Below, in pieces: positions 19,068-28,533 of a stretch of 64,000 nucleotides of DNA (the first letter of the stretch is position 1; every line of letters starts with the position of its first letter). This stretch comes from Sandaracinus amylolyticus. GTDB lineage: Bacteria > Myxococcota_A > Polyangia > Polyangiales > Sandaracinaceae. The DNA lies in NCBI RefSeq assembly GCF_000737325.1, contig NZ_CP011125.1:7378001-7442000 (forward strand), given 5' to 3'. A program made the translations under genes and the position numbers. Below the pieces are notes generated by a model. The model did not search any database. It was not told the DNA's origin and worked only from the letters and a program-made list of their open reading frames with translations.

Positions 19068-20282
19068 TCACTTCTTGGGGATCGAGCGCAGCGCGATCGC
19101 GAGCTGCTCGACGGCCTGGTCGACGTCGGCGCGCTTCACGTTGAGCGCCGGCGCGAAGCGGATCACGTCGCCGCCCGCGATCGCCGAGAGCACGCGCTGC
19201 GAGCGCAGCTGCTGGTACGCGACCATCGGGTCGTACGCCGCGTCGACGCGGATGCCCTGGAGCAGGCCCATGCCGCGACGCTCCGCCGCCGCCGGGATCG
19301 ACGCGTCCGCGACCAGCGCCGCGAGCTTCTCGCCGAGGTAGCGGCCCATCGTCTCCGCGTTCTCGACGAGCTTCTCCTCGTCGAAGATGCGCAGCACCGC
19401 GAGGCCCGCCGCGCACGCCAGCGGGTTGCCGCCGAACGTCGAGCCGTGGGTGCCCGTCGTGAGCGCGCCCGCGACCTTCTCGGTGATCAGCATCGCGCCG
19501 AGCGGCACGCCGCCGCCGATGCCCTTCGCGAGCGAGCACGCGTCGGGCATCACGCCCGACCACTCGCGCGCGAGGAAGCGACCGGTGCGGCCGTAGCCCG
19601 TCTGCACCTCGTCGAAGAAGAGCAGCGCGCCCGCCTCGTCGCAGATGCGGCGCGCCTCGCGCAGGTACTCGTTGCTCGCGACGATGATCCCGCCCTCGGC
19701 CTGGATCGGCTCGAGGAACACCGCCGCGGTGTCGGGCCCGACCACCGCGCGCAGCGCGTCCGCGTCGCCGTAGTCGACGAAGCGCACGCCGGGGAGCATC
19801 GGGCCGAAGCCCTCGTGGTACTTCGCCTGCCCGGTGATCGAGACCGCGCCCATCGTGCGGCCGTGGAACGACTTGTGGGTCGCCACGAGCTCGACGCGGC
19901 GCGCGTCGCCGCGCGTGTGGTGGTAGCGGCGCGCGAGCTTGATCAGCGCCTCGTTCGCCTCGGTGCCCGAGTTCGAGAAGTACACGCGGTCGAAGCCGGT
20001 GCGCTTCGTGAGCTCGGCCGCGAGCTCGATCGCGCGATCGCTGAAGAAGAGGTTCGACGTGTGGATGAGGCGCGCCGCCTGGTCCGCGAGCGCCTTCGCG
20101 AGCGTCGGGTGCGCGTGGCCGACCGAGAGCACCGCGATGCCGCCCGAGAAGTCGAGGTACTCGTTGCCCTCCACGTCCCACACGCGGCAGCCCTCGCCGC
20201 GCGCGAGGATGATCGGCGGCTGCCGATAGTTCGGGACGAAGGTCTTCTGGGCGGTCTCGTACAGCTCGCGGTTGGTCGCCAT
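19068..20282 (-). CDS. argD: Acetylornithine aminotransferase (class III PLP enzyme)
   Basis: 404 residues. The PLP lysine lies in ACSLAKGIGGGVPLGAM, the cofactor Asp in LLFFDEVQTGYGRTG, and SNSGTEANEALIKLAR is the PLP-phosphate loop, all typical of class III aminotransferases; FLEPIQAEGGI is the argD/ornithine-transaminase signature. Placement directly upstream of argF makes acetylornithine the likely substrate. It transfers the amino group from glutamate in arginine synthesis; the family is often promiscuous for succinyldiaminopimelate. Divergent from the cytochrome c gene with 84 bp between starts; the sequence there shows no clear promoter. Confidence 0.93.
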   Translation of the reverse strand: MATNRELYETAQKTFVPNYRQPPIILARGEGCRVWDVEGNEYLDFSGGIAVLSVGHAHPTLAKALADQAARLIHTSNLFFSDRAIELAAELTKRTGFDRVYFSNSGTEANEALIKLARRYHHTRGDARRVELVATHKSFHGRTMGAVSITGQAKYHEGFGPMLPGVRFVDYGDADALRAVVGPDTAAVFLEPIQAEGGIIVASNEYLREARRICDEAGALLFFDEVQTGYGRTGRFLAREWSGVMPDACSLAKGIGGGVPLGAMLITEKVAGALTTGTHGSTFGGNPLACAAGLAVLRIFDEEKLVENAETMGRYLGEKLAALVADASIPAAAERRGMGLLQGIRVDAAYDPMVAYQQLRSQRVLSAIAGGDVIRFAPALNVKRADVDQAVEQLAIALRSIPKK

Positions 20283-20366
20283 CGCGCGCCGTCTTTACCA
20301 CTGCTGGGCGCCGCGCGCGACGGTCCGGTCGTAACGCCGGGCGCGCCTCGCGCCTCCGATGGCGCG

Positions 20367-20825
20367 ATGACTCGAACGACTTCGATCCTCTCCGTCCTCG
20401 TGCTGCTCGCTGCGTGCGAGGGCTCGTCCTCCACGCCCGCGACCGACGCCGCGATCGCGCCCGACGCGCCGCCACCCGCGACGTTCGCCGAGCAGGTCGA
20501 GCTCGGCGCCGCGACGTACACCGCGCAGTGCGCGAGCTGTCACGGCGCGAGCGGCGAAGGCACCGCGACCGGCCCGCGCGTCGTGGGGCTCGCGGAGGGC
20601 GCGCTGCCGCTCGAGCCGCGCGAGGGCGCGGTGCGCACCACGCAGTTCGTGACCGTCGCCGACGTCGCGGAGTTCGCGGTCATGGCGATGCCGCCCACCG
20701 CGCCGGGCTCGCTCTCGGGCGAGGAGTACTGGGCGATCCTCGCGTTCGCGCTGCACGCCAACGGGATCGATCTCGAGCGGAAGCTCGACGCCGAGCTCGC
20801 GGCGACGCTGACCATCCCGCGGTGA
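20367..20825 (+). CDS. Cytochrome c lipoprotein
   Basis: 152 residues from the ATG at 20367 (MTRTTSILSVLVLLAACEGS): lipobox LLAAC with Cys17, then an Ala/Pro/Asp linker. The single haem-binding motif is CASCHGASG (Cys55, Cys58, His59), and a Met-containing VMAMPP segment offers the distal ligand. This is the small mono-haem class I cytochrome c pattern seen in periplasmic electron carriers. No oxidase or dehydrogenase gene is adjacent, so the redox partner is not evident. It sits between argD and msrA. Confidence 0.88.
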   Translation: MTRTTSILSVLVLLAACEGSSSTPATDAAIAPDAPPPATFAEQVELGAATYTAQCASCHGASGEGTATGPRVVGLAEGALPLEPREGAVRTTQFVTVADVAEFAVMAMPPTAPGSLSGEEYWAILAFALHANGIDLERKLDAELAATLTIPR

Positions 20826-20851
20826 CGTCCGAGAGGTCGGAAGAGAGCTCG

Positions 20852-20920
20852 ACCGCAGAGGGCACAGAGGACCGCAGAGAACTCGATCGCCCTCTGTGGC
20901 CCGCTGCGTCCTCGGCGGTG
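20852..20920. repeat. Palindromic dispersed-type repeat between convergent genes
   Basis: A 69-bp imperfect palindrome beginning ACCGCAGAGGGCACAGAGG and ending CCTCGGCGGTG, with a CTCGATCG centre. Both flanking genes end here, so it could also act as a bidirectional terminator. The A/G-rich ACCGCAGAGG end resembles a repeat type I remember from other bacterial genomes; that part is recollection, not a search result. Confidence 0.65.
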
Positions 20921-20939
20921 AATTCCCCGGCGACTCCGC

Positions 20940-21593
20940 TCAGTGGCCCGCGACGTCGCCCCAGATCTGGCGGAGGCGCGCGTCGCGGCCGCAGCCGAGG
21001 CGGTACTCGGTGTAGCGGACCGGGTGCGTCCGGTAGAAGTCCTGGTGGTAGTCCTCGGCGATCCAGAACGGGCCCGCGTCGGTGATCTCGGTGACGATGC
21101 GGCCCGGGATCGTCTGCTCGACGCGCGCCTTGCTCGCCTCGGCGAGGCGGCGCTGCTCGGCGTCGATCGGGAAGATGCCGCTGCGGTACTGCGTGCCGTG
21201 ATCGCAGAACTGCGCGTCCGCCTGGGTGGGATCGACGTTGTGCCAGAACACCTCGAGCAGCTGCTCGTAGGTGGCGCGCGACGGGTCGTAGAGCACGCGC
21301 ACCGCCTCGGCGTGGCCGGTGCGGCCGGCGCTCACTTCCTCGTAGCTCGGGCCCTCGAGCTCGCCGCCGGTGTAGCCGGAGAGCACCGAGATCACGCCCG
21401 GGAGATCCTCGAACGGGCGCTCCATGCACCAGAAGCAGCCGCCCGCGAAGATCGCGACGGCCTGGCCCTCGCCGGGCGGCGGCGCGGCCTGGGTCTGGGG
21501 GGCGCGCGAGGAGGCGGACGCACTCGGCGTGCTGGTCGCGGGCGACGAGCACGACGCGAAGACGAGCGCGAAAACGAGCGCGAGGCGGGTCAC
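20940..21593 (-). CDS. msrA: Peptide-methionine (S)-S-oxide reductase, lipoprotein form
   Basis: 217 residues from a GTG at 21593. A short hydrophobic signal precedes the lipobox LVFASCSSP, so the enzyme is exported and lipidated, unlike cytosolic MsrA. The catalytic motif is GGCFWCMERPF, with GYTGGELEGPSYEEVSAGRT and HAEAVRVLYDP downstream as expected, and HGTQYRSGIF near the middle. It repairs the S-epimer of methionine sulfoxide. The open frame extends to 21779 through repeat sequence, which is why the start was moved in. Two late cysteines (in the AQFCDHG and RLGCGRD segments) may be resolving cysteines. Confidence 0.9.
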   Translation of the reverse strand: MTRLALVFALVFASCSSPATSTPSASASSRAPQTQAAPPPGEGQAVAIFAGGCFWCMERPFEDLPGVISVLSGYTGGELEGPSYEEVSAGRTGHAEAVRVLYDPSRATYEQLLEVFWHNVDPTQADAQFCDHGTQYRSGIFPIDAEQRRLAEASKARVEQTIPGRIVTEITDAGPFWIAEDYHQDFYRTHPVRYTEYRLGCGRDARLRQIWGDVAGH

Positions 21594-21599
21594 GCCCTG

Positions 21600-21950
21600 C
21601 TGTACGTCGCTGGCGTCGACCGCGTTACGGGGAGCGCATCGATCGAGCGCGTCGGCCCCTCGGTGGGGGTCCGTGGTCGATCGATCGACCTGGTTGGGGG
21701 CGCATACCCCCAGCGAAGGTCGATGCATCCACCTCGAGGGACCCTCGGAGGTCACCCAGGTTCGATCGATCGACCACATTGGGGCCGGCTACCCCCGACC
21801 CCGGTGGATCGATCGACCTTCTGGGGCCGTCTACCCCCAACCGAGCTCGATCAATCGACCTCCGATCACCCGTGGAGGTGACCGACGCTCGTTGCGTCGA
21901 GCTGGGGGACTCCGGCCGCGCTTCCGGACGTCGTTCGATCGCGCGCTGGG
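21600..21950. repeat. Tandem approx. 43-bp repeats with GATCGATC and G/C hairpins
   Basis: The 357-bp gap between msrA and argB holds four copies of GATCGATCGACC-type sites, at 21679, 21764, 21807 and 21849; the spacing of 85, 43 and 42 bp indicates a 42-43 bp unit with one degraded copy. Each of the first three is followed by a short hairpin, clearest as TGGGGGCGCATACCCCCA at 21695-21712. There is no gene in it. Confidence 0.75.
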
Positions 21951-22823
21951 TCAGCCCGCGGTGATCTCGGTGCCGATGCCGCGGTCGGTGAACAGCTCGA
22001 GCAGCGCCGCGTGCTGCATGCGGCCGTCGATGACGTGGCACTTCTTGACGCCGACCGCGATCGCGTCGAGCGCGCACTGCACCTTCGGGATCATCCCGCC
22101 GCTGATCACGCCGGTGTCGATCAGCGAGCGCACGTGATCGGCGGACATCGACGACGCGACGTTCCCGCTCTCGTCCTTCACGCCGGCGATGTCGGTCATG
22201 AGCACGAGCTTCTCGGCTTTCGTCGCCGCGGCGATCGCGCCCGCGACGGTGTCGGCGTTGACGTTGAGCGAGCGACCCTCGGCGTCGACCGCGACCGGCG
22301 CGACCACCGGGATGAAGCCACCCGCGACGAGGTGCTCGAGGATGCGCGTCTTCACCTCGACGATGCGCCCGACGCGCCCGGGGTCGACGACCTTGCCGCT
22401 CTTGGTGCGCATCTCGGTGACGCGCTCGCCGCGGAGGAACGCGTCGTCCTTGCCGGACAGGCCCACAGCGCGCCCGCCGTGGTTGTTGATCAGCGTGACG
22501 ATCTCCTGGTTCACGCGACCGCCGAGCACCATCTCGACGACGTCCATCGTGCGCTCGTCGGTGACGCGCAGGCCGTCGATGCGCTCGCTGACGACGCCGA
22601 GGCTGCCGAGCATCTCGTCGATCTGCGGGCCACCGCCGTGGACGACGATCGGCTGGAGGCCGACGAGCTTCATGAGCGTGACGTCGCGCGCGAACGAGTC
22701 GCGCAGCGACGGCTCGGTCATCGCGTGACCGCCGTACTTGATGACGAAGGTGCGGCCGTGGAAGCGGCGGATGTACGGGAGGGCCTCGTGGAGGATCGAG
22801 GCTTTGTGGATGAGGTCCTGCAT
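21951..22823 (-). CDS. argB: Acetylglutamate kinase
   Basis: 290 residues of the amino-acid kinase family: FVIKYGGHAM is the N-terminal nucleotide loop with its catalytic Lys, VVHGGGPQID the acetylglutamate-binding glycine loop, then RVTDERTMDVVEMVLGG and LNVNADTVAGAIA, and a second Lys in SGGMIPKVQ. It phosphorylates N-acetylglutamate at the second step of arginine synthesis. It shares strand with argD and argF but is separated from argD by msrA and the cytochrome gene. A long structured palindrome begins 18 bp upstream of its ATG. Confidence 0.95.
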   Translation of the reverse strand: MQDLIHKASILHEALPYIRRFHGRTFVIKYGGHAMTEPSLRDSFARDVTLMKLVGLQPIVVHGGGPQIDEMLGSLGVVSERIDGLRVTDERTMDVVEMVLGGRVNQEIVTLINNHGGRAVGLSGKDDAFLRGERVTEMRTKSGKVVDPGRVGRIVEVKTRILEHLVAGGFIPVVAPVAVDAEGRSLNVNADTVAGAIAAATKAEKLVLMTDIAGVKDESGNVASSMSADHVRSLIDTGVISGGMIPKVQCALDAIAVGVKKCHVIDGRMQHAALLELFTDRGIGTEITAG

Positions 22824-22840
22824 GAAGCGTCTCGGTGAGT

Positions 22841-23020
22841 GGCGCGGGGTGGTGGGTCCGCCGCCCGGGGTGCTCGCGGGCTGCTGGACGAGCGGGTGAG
22901 AGCGTCGGGCGGCGGTGGGCGCATCGCGGCGCGAAGCGCGCCGCGATGACTGTCGTCAGTCTGTGATCGACGTCAGCGAGCCCCCGTCGCACGAGGGCGT
23001 CGGACCCACCACCCCACGCC
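22841..23020 (-). promoter_or_regulatory. Approx. 180-bp imperfect palindrome directly upstream of argB
   Basis: Outer arms at 22841-22866 and 22995-23020 pair over 26 bp with two mismatches (left arm begins GGCGCGGGGTGGTGGGTCCG), and weaker complementarity continues inward to about 22888 and 22972. Nested at the centre is a perfect 12-bp stem with an AAG loop (22922-22933 with 22937-22948). If argB is transcribed from upstream, this folds in its leader RNA; it could equally be a small mobile element. No clear target-site duplication is seen. Confidence 0.55.
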
Positions 23021-23108
23021 TGGCACCGCGGTTCTGCCGCCTCGCGTGGTGGAGGTGGCGGTGGCTCGCGACCGATCCGCGCGAGCGCGGCTCGGACGCT
23101 CGCGGGTA

Positions 23109-23204
23109 GCACCGCGCGACTGCGTCGCGCGTGTGCGCGCTGCGCGCGGTGATGGACGAGCACCGCGCGACTGCGTCGCGCGTGTGCGCGCTTCGCGCGG
23201 TGAT
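23109..23204. repeat. Two 45-bp direct repeats, 51-bp period
   Basis: Copies at 23109-23153 and 23160-23204 differ at one base. Each is itself weakly palindromic, with ACCGCGCG at one end and CGCGCGGT at the other. Together with the palindrome at 22841-23020 these fill the 423-bp gap between argB and the thioesterase gene, where I see no gene. Confidence 0.75.
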
Positions 23205-23246
23205 CGAGCAGCGGGGAGCAGCGCGGGGCATCGGGGGCGGAAGGTA

Positions 23247-24062
23247 TCAGCGCGACGTGCGGATCGCGTCGGCGAGGCGGGACGGGCCGGTCTCGCCGAG
23301 CATGCGGCGGACCGTGGTGCCGGTGACGCACACGCGGTCGCCGACGAGGATGCGGTTCGCGAACACCGCGGCGCCGTCTTCGGTGTGGCCGCGCGCGATC
23401 GTCTCGACGCGCACCTCGTCGCCCGCGGTGACCGGGCTACGGAACGTGAGCTCCTCCGCGATGGGCTCGACGTCGCGCGGCGCGAGGCCCGCGGCGTGCG
23501 CCGCGAGGGAGAGCGCCTCGTCGCAGAAGTCGACGTACTGCGGGTGGTTCACGTGATCGAGCGGGTCCATCCACGTCCACCACGCGCGGAAGGTGAAGAC
23601 GTGGGGCTCGTGCGCGTCGAGCTCGCGGGCGAGCGCGGGGAGCTCGGGCGCCGCGTCGTCGTCGGGGCCGCTCTCCACCGGGAACGCCTCGATCAGCGAG
23701 CGCGGCGCGCGCGCCATCTCGAGCGACTCCGAGACGTGCACCCACTCCTGGCGCGCCGACGCGATCGCGCCCCGAGACGAGCGCACTCGGATCTCGCGCG
23801 TCGAGAGCATCTCGCGGCGCATGCGCGACACCCACGTCGTCGCCGCGAGGGGCTCGCCGTAGGTCGCCTCGAGGTGGTGGCGCACCGTCATGCTCCGCAC
23901 GACGAACGCGGTCTTCTCCTCGCGGTAGCGCATCGGAGGCCAGCCACATGCGGTCGAGCCCTCGACCGCGACCTCCTGGAAGAGGCGCCAGACGTCGCCG
24001 GCCCGCGCAGCGTCGCGCGCGGAGAACGCGTGGCGCGGGAGCATCGTGGACGTGGAGAACAT
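23247..24062 (-). CDS. Double-hotdog acyl thioesterase-like protein
   Basis: 271 residues from the ATG at 24062 (MFSTSTMLPRHAF). Two hotdog halves are visible: the first around residues 1-125 and the second from about 150, where FTFRAWWTWMDPLDHVNHPQ carries the Asn/His pattern typical of the catalytic half of acyl-ACP thioesterases. It probably hydrolyses acyl-ACP or acyl-CoA; the exact substrate is unknown. The frame stays open to 24326 through the 95-bp repeat array, so the shorter start was preferred. It is the terminal gene after the repeat array. Confidence 0.72.
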   Translation of the reverse strand: MFSTSTMLPRHAFSARDAARAGDVWRLFQEVAVEGSTACGWPPMRYREEKTAFVVRSMTVRHHLEATYGEPLAATTWVSRMRREMLSTREIRVRSSRGAIASARQEWVHVSESLEMARAPRSLIEAFPVESGPDDDAAPELPALARELDAHEPHVFTFRAWWTWMDPLDHVNHPQYVDFCDEALSLAAHAAGLAPRDVEPIAEELTFRSPVTAGDEVRVETIARGHTEDGAAVFANRILVGDRVCVTGTTVRRMLGETGPSRLADAIRTSR

Positions 24063-24110
24063 CGCGGCCGCGTGTACCGCGCGCAGCCGCGCGCGGCAAT
24101 CGCCAGCCGG

Positions 24111-24385
24111 AGTGCTCGCCGGCGCAGGGCCCGCACGGGAGCGTGCGGTGCACGTGGACGGAAGGGCCCTGAGCGGGCGAGCCGATGTTGGACCAGCCCA
24201 GCTGTAGTGCTCGCCGGCGCAGGGCCCGCACGGAAGCGTGCGGAGCACGTGGACGGAAGGGCCCGGAGCGGGCGAGCCGATGTTGGACCAGCCCAGCTGG
24301 AGTGCTCGCCGGCGCAGGGCCCGCACGGGCGCGTGCGGAGCACGTGGACGGGAGGGCCCGGAGCGAGCGAGCCGATGTTGGGCGG
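24111..24385. repeat. 95-bp tandem repeat array, about three copies
   Basis: Units begin AGTGCTCGCCGGCGCAGGGC at 24111, 24206 and 24301, exactly 95 bp apart; the third is truncated near 24385. Each unit contains a hairpin such as CCGCACGGAAGCGTGCGG. The array fills the gap between the regulator gene ending at 24391 and the thioesterase gene starting at 24062. Because the period is not a multiple of three, the frames through it are not coding. Confidence 0.9.
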
Positions 24386-24390
24386 CGCGT

Positions 24391-25703
<1,313 letters not shown>

Positions 25704-25707
<4 letters not shown>

Positions 25708-26954
25708 CGCGTCGCTCCCTCGATCACGAGCGCGACGATCGCGCCCTTCCCTCGCTCGCCGCCGATCTCGAGCGTGCCGCCGTGCTGGCGCGCGACGCTG
25801 CGCGCGAGCGCGAGGCCGAGCCCGGTGCCGCCCTCGCGCGCGCTCGCGAAGACCTCGCCCGCGCGCACCGCCGGGTCGAAGCCCTCGCCGGTGTCGTGCA
25901 CCTCGAAGCGCACCTGAGCGCCGTCGCGCCGCGCGCGCAGCGTCATCACGCCGCCGCCCGGCATCGCCTGCACCGCGTTCTGCGCGAGGTTGAGCAGCGC
26001 CTCGCGCAGCCGGCGCGGATCGGCGATCACCTCGCCCGCATCGCCCTCGCAGCGCACCTCGACCGACGACGCGGCGGCGCGCGCCTCGATCACCGCGGCG
26101 ACGTCGTCGAGCAGCGCCCGCGGTCGCAGCGGCTCGGGCGCGAGATCGGTGAGCGGGCGCGCGAGCGTGAGGTACTCGTGGAGGATCGCCTCCATGCGCT
26201 CGACCTCCTCGAGCACCACGGCGAAGCGTCGCTCGTCGCGCGCGTCGCTCGGCTTCTTCGCGAGCATCTGCACGAGGCCCTTCACCGCGGTGAGCGGGTT
26301 GCGGATCTCGTGCGCGACCTTCGCGCCGAGCGCCTCGGACTCGCGCGCGCGATGCGCTGCTTCCTCGAGCACGTCGCCGCGCATGCGATCGAGCGTCTCG
26401 CCCACCGAGCGATAGGCCTCGACGAGCCCGACGACGCCGAGGCGCGCGAGCGCGAGCGTCATGAGCGTGCTCCACGCGACCATCCACCCGCGCTGGGGCG
26501 AGGGCACGACCGGGAACGGTCCGCGCACGACCGCGAGCACGAGCAACACGGAGATCGCGATCGCGATCATCACGCCCGCGCCGCGACGCGGACCGAACGC
26601 GGCGAGCCCGACCGTCACCGGCGCGAAGAGCAGCGGCAACATCGGGCTCTCGAGCCCTCCGCTCAGCAGCGCGCCGAGCCCGATCGCGATCGCGGTCGCG
26701 CCCAGCGAGATGCCGAGCCAGCGCTCGTCGAGCGCGCGGCGGCCGAGCGCCCATGCCTCGACGAAGAACGCGATCACCATCGAGCCCGTCGCGGCGGCGA
26801 TCGCGATCACCTGCGCGCGCGGCGCGCTCGAGCTCGCGAGGATCGCGGCCTGACCGAGCGCGCCGATCGCGACCACGAGGGGGCGCTGCCGCAAGAAGCG
26901 CGTGCCGACCGCGCGGAGGCGCGCGGCGTGGAGCGTGTCGAAGGCGCGGGTCAC
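25704..26954 (-). CDS. Membrane sensor histidine kinase
   Basis: 416 residues. Five or six hydrophobic segments lie in residues 25-180, with little periplasmic loop, so the signal may be sensed within the membrane. A coiled-coil stretch leads to the H-box KVAHEIRNPLTAVKGLVQML, followed by N-box NLAQNAVQAM, G1 DTGEGFD and G2 GGTGLGLALA of the HATPase. The HEIRNPL H-box matches NtrB-type kinases. It is the cognate partner of the NtrC-type regulator that overlaps its 3' end. Divergent from the gene at 27137, 182 bp away. Confidence 0.93.
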
Positions 26955-27136
26955 GGAGCCGGGCTCGTCGCAAGCGTCGCACCGATCCCGTCGTGCCGCG
27001 AAGCGCGCGCGCGATCGTCGCGGGCCCGACAGCTCCGTCGGCGGGCCGACGATCCGGCGCGGCTCGTCGGCGAGATCGCGCGAATTCGGCGCGGCACGAG
27101 TCGTGATGAAGCGACGCGGCGAAGGAGGACCTCGAC

Positions 27137-27736
27137 ATGTCCACGCTCTCCGCTCCCGTCCCGACCTCGACCGATCGTCGCTGGCACTTCGCGCTCGGCG
27201 CCTGGCTCGCGCTCGCGGTGCTCGCCTCCGCGCTCGGTCTGCTCACGCCCGAGCGTCTGCCGCTCGTGCCGCTCTCGATCGCCGGCGGGACGCTCGCGCT
27301 GGTGATCGCGTACCGCCGCGTGCCCTCGTTCCGCGCGTTCGCGCAGCGCATCGATCTGCGCGTCCCGATCCTCTTGCACTTCGTGCGGCTGCCGATCGGC
27401 GTCGCGTTCCTCGTGATGGCGTCGCGGGGCGCGCTCGACCCGACGTTCGCGACGATCGCGGGCTACGGCGACATCCTCGCCGGAGGTCTCGCGCTCGTCG
27501 CCGCGGCGATGCCGTCGCGCACCGGGATCGTGCGCGCGTGGAACGTGATCGGCCTCGCCGACATCCTGCTCGTCGTCGCGACCGCGCAGCGGATCCTGTT
27601 CTTCTCGGGCCACCCCGAGACGATGTCCACGATGGCGGCGTTCCCGTGGAGCACGATCCCGACGTTCGTCGTGCCCCTCGTGATCGCGACGCACCTCTTG
27701 GTGCTCGCGCGGCTCAGCGCGACTCGTAGACCGTGA
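27137..27736 (+). CDS. Integral membrane protein of unknown function
   Basis: 199 residues with five or six hydrophobic helices (HFALGAWLALAVLASALGLL; LPIGVAFLVMAS; GYGDILAGGLALVAAAM; NVIGLADILLVVATA; FVVPLVIATHLLVLARL). No catalytic motif is evident. The start is well supported by GAAGGAGGA at 27120-27128. It is divergent from the sensor kinase and might be its target or partner, though only position suggests this. Its 3' end overlaps the convergent phosphoesterase gene by 23 bp. Confidence 0.78.
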   Translation: MSTLSAPVPTSTDRRWHFALGAWLALAVLASALGLLTPERLPLVPLSIAGGTLALVIAYRRVPSFRAFAQRIDLRVPILLHFVRLPIGVAFLVMASRGALDPTFATIAGYGDILAGGLALVAAAMPSRTGIVRAWNVIGLADILLVVATAQRILFFSGHPETMSTMAAFPWSTIPTFVVPLVIATHLLVLARLSATRRP

Positions 27737-28463
27737 GGCTCGGCAGCTCGACCGCGGTGAGGAACCCGCCGCTGCCGCAGCCGGTGTCGGTCGCGATGAC
27801 GCACTCGCCCGCCCAGAGGTCGCTCGGATCGTGCGGCGTGTGCCCCGAGAGCTCGGGCGGCAGGTACTCGGTGCGCGTGTGCCCGATCACGACGCGCTTG
27901 CCGCGGTACTCGGTGAAGAGCTCCTCCTCGCGCGTCCACGCGAGCGCCATCTTCGGGTCGGTCTCGCTGGGGTGGAGGAAGCGTCCGTCGCGCCGCAGCA
28001 GGCCCGCGTGCACGTAGATGGCGTGCTCGTCCTCGTGGAACCACGGGAGCTCGCGCATCCACGCGATCACGTCGGCGGGGAAGAAGCGTCCCGCGAAGAG
28101 ATCGTCGACCTCTTCGCGGCTCGGCATCTCGTCCTCGCGCGGATGGGCCCCGCCGACGTACGAGCGCATCGTCGCGAGACAGCCGTTGCCCGGCGGGAAG
28201 ACGAACTCGGGCCAGCCGCGATCGACGACGCGCACCCACGCGTCCTCGTGGTTGCCGCGCAGGGTGACGACACGACAGCCGAGCTCGCGCTCGAACGCGC
28301 GCACGACGCGCACGACCTCTTCCGACTTCGGCCCGCGATCGACGTAGTCCCCGAGGAACACGAGCGTGTCGCGCTCGTCGAGCAGCGGGAGCTTCGCGAC
28401 CAGCGCGCGCAGGTGATCGAGCTCGCCGTGGATGTCGCCGATCGCGAAAGTGCGGTTCGCCAC
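27714..28463 (-). CDS. Ser/Thr-phosphatase-like metallophosphoesterase
   Basis: 249 residues with all signature motifs of the PPP/ApaH-PrpA phosphoesterase family: AIGDIHGELDHL, FLGDYVDRGPKS, LRGNHEDAW, then His in YVHAGLL and VIGHTRTEY. The GDYVDRG and RGNHE motifs are those of bacterial Ser/Thr protein phosphatases and diadenosine tetraphosphatases. Substrate is undetermined; protein dephosphorylation would suit an organism with Hanks-type kinases. Cytoplasmic, with no signal peptide. Confidence 0.9.
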   Translation of the reverse strand: MANRTFAIGDIHGELDHLRALVAKLPLLDERDTLVFLGDYVDRGPKSEEVVRVVRAFERELGCRVVTLRGNHEDAWVRVVDRGWPEFVFPPGNGCLATMRSYVGGAHPREDEMPSREEVDDLFAGRFFPADVIAWMRELPWFHEDEHAIYVHAGLLRRDGRFLHPSETDPKMALAWTREEELFTEYRGKRVVIGHTRTEYLPPELSGHTPHDPSDLWAGECVIATDTGCGSGGFLTAVELPSLTVYESR

Positions 28464-28533
28464 GTCGCGATCATGCCAGAGCGCGCGTGCTCGGAGTTGC
28501 GCACCTCACCCATGGGCTCAATGCTCGCGCGCG

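Noticed and set aside
18109-20475. 788-residue minus-strand frame covering argF plus upstream sequence
   Set aside because: Only its last 310 residues are OTCase; the first part is the argD region read in another frame, rich in Arg and Ala, a typical shadow in high-GC DNA.
22841-23020. Complete insertion sequence
   Set aside because: Only 180 bp with no transposase; kept as palindrome or MITE-like element instead.
23021-23040. Possible sigma-54 promoter (TGGCACCGCGGTTCTGCC)
   Set aside because: Spacing between GG and GC is 12 rather than the required 10 bases.
28432-28533. Longer N-terminus for the hotdog gene
   Set aside because: Overlaps the start region of the divergent phosphoesterase gene and adds Cys/Arg-rich sequence unlike the family.
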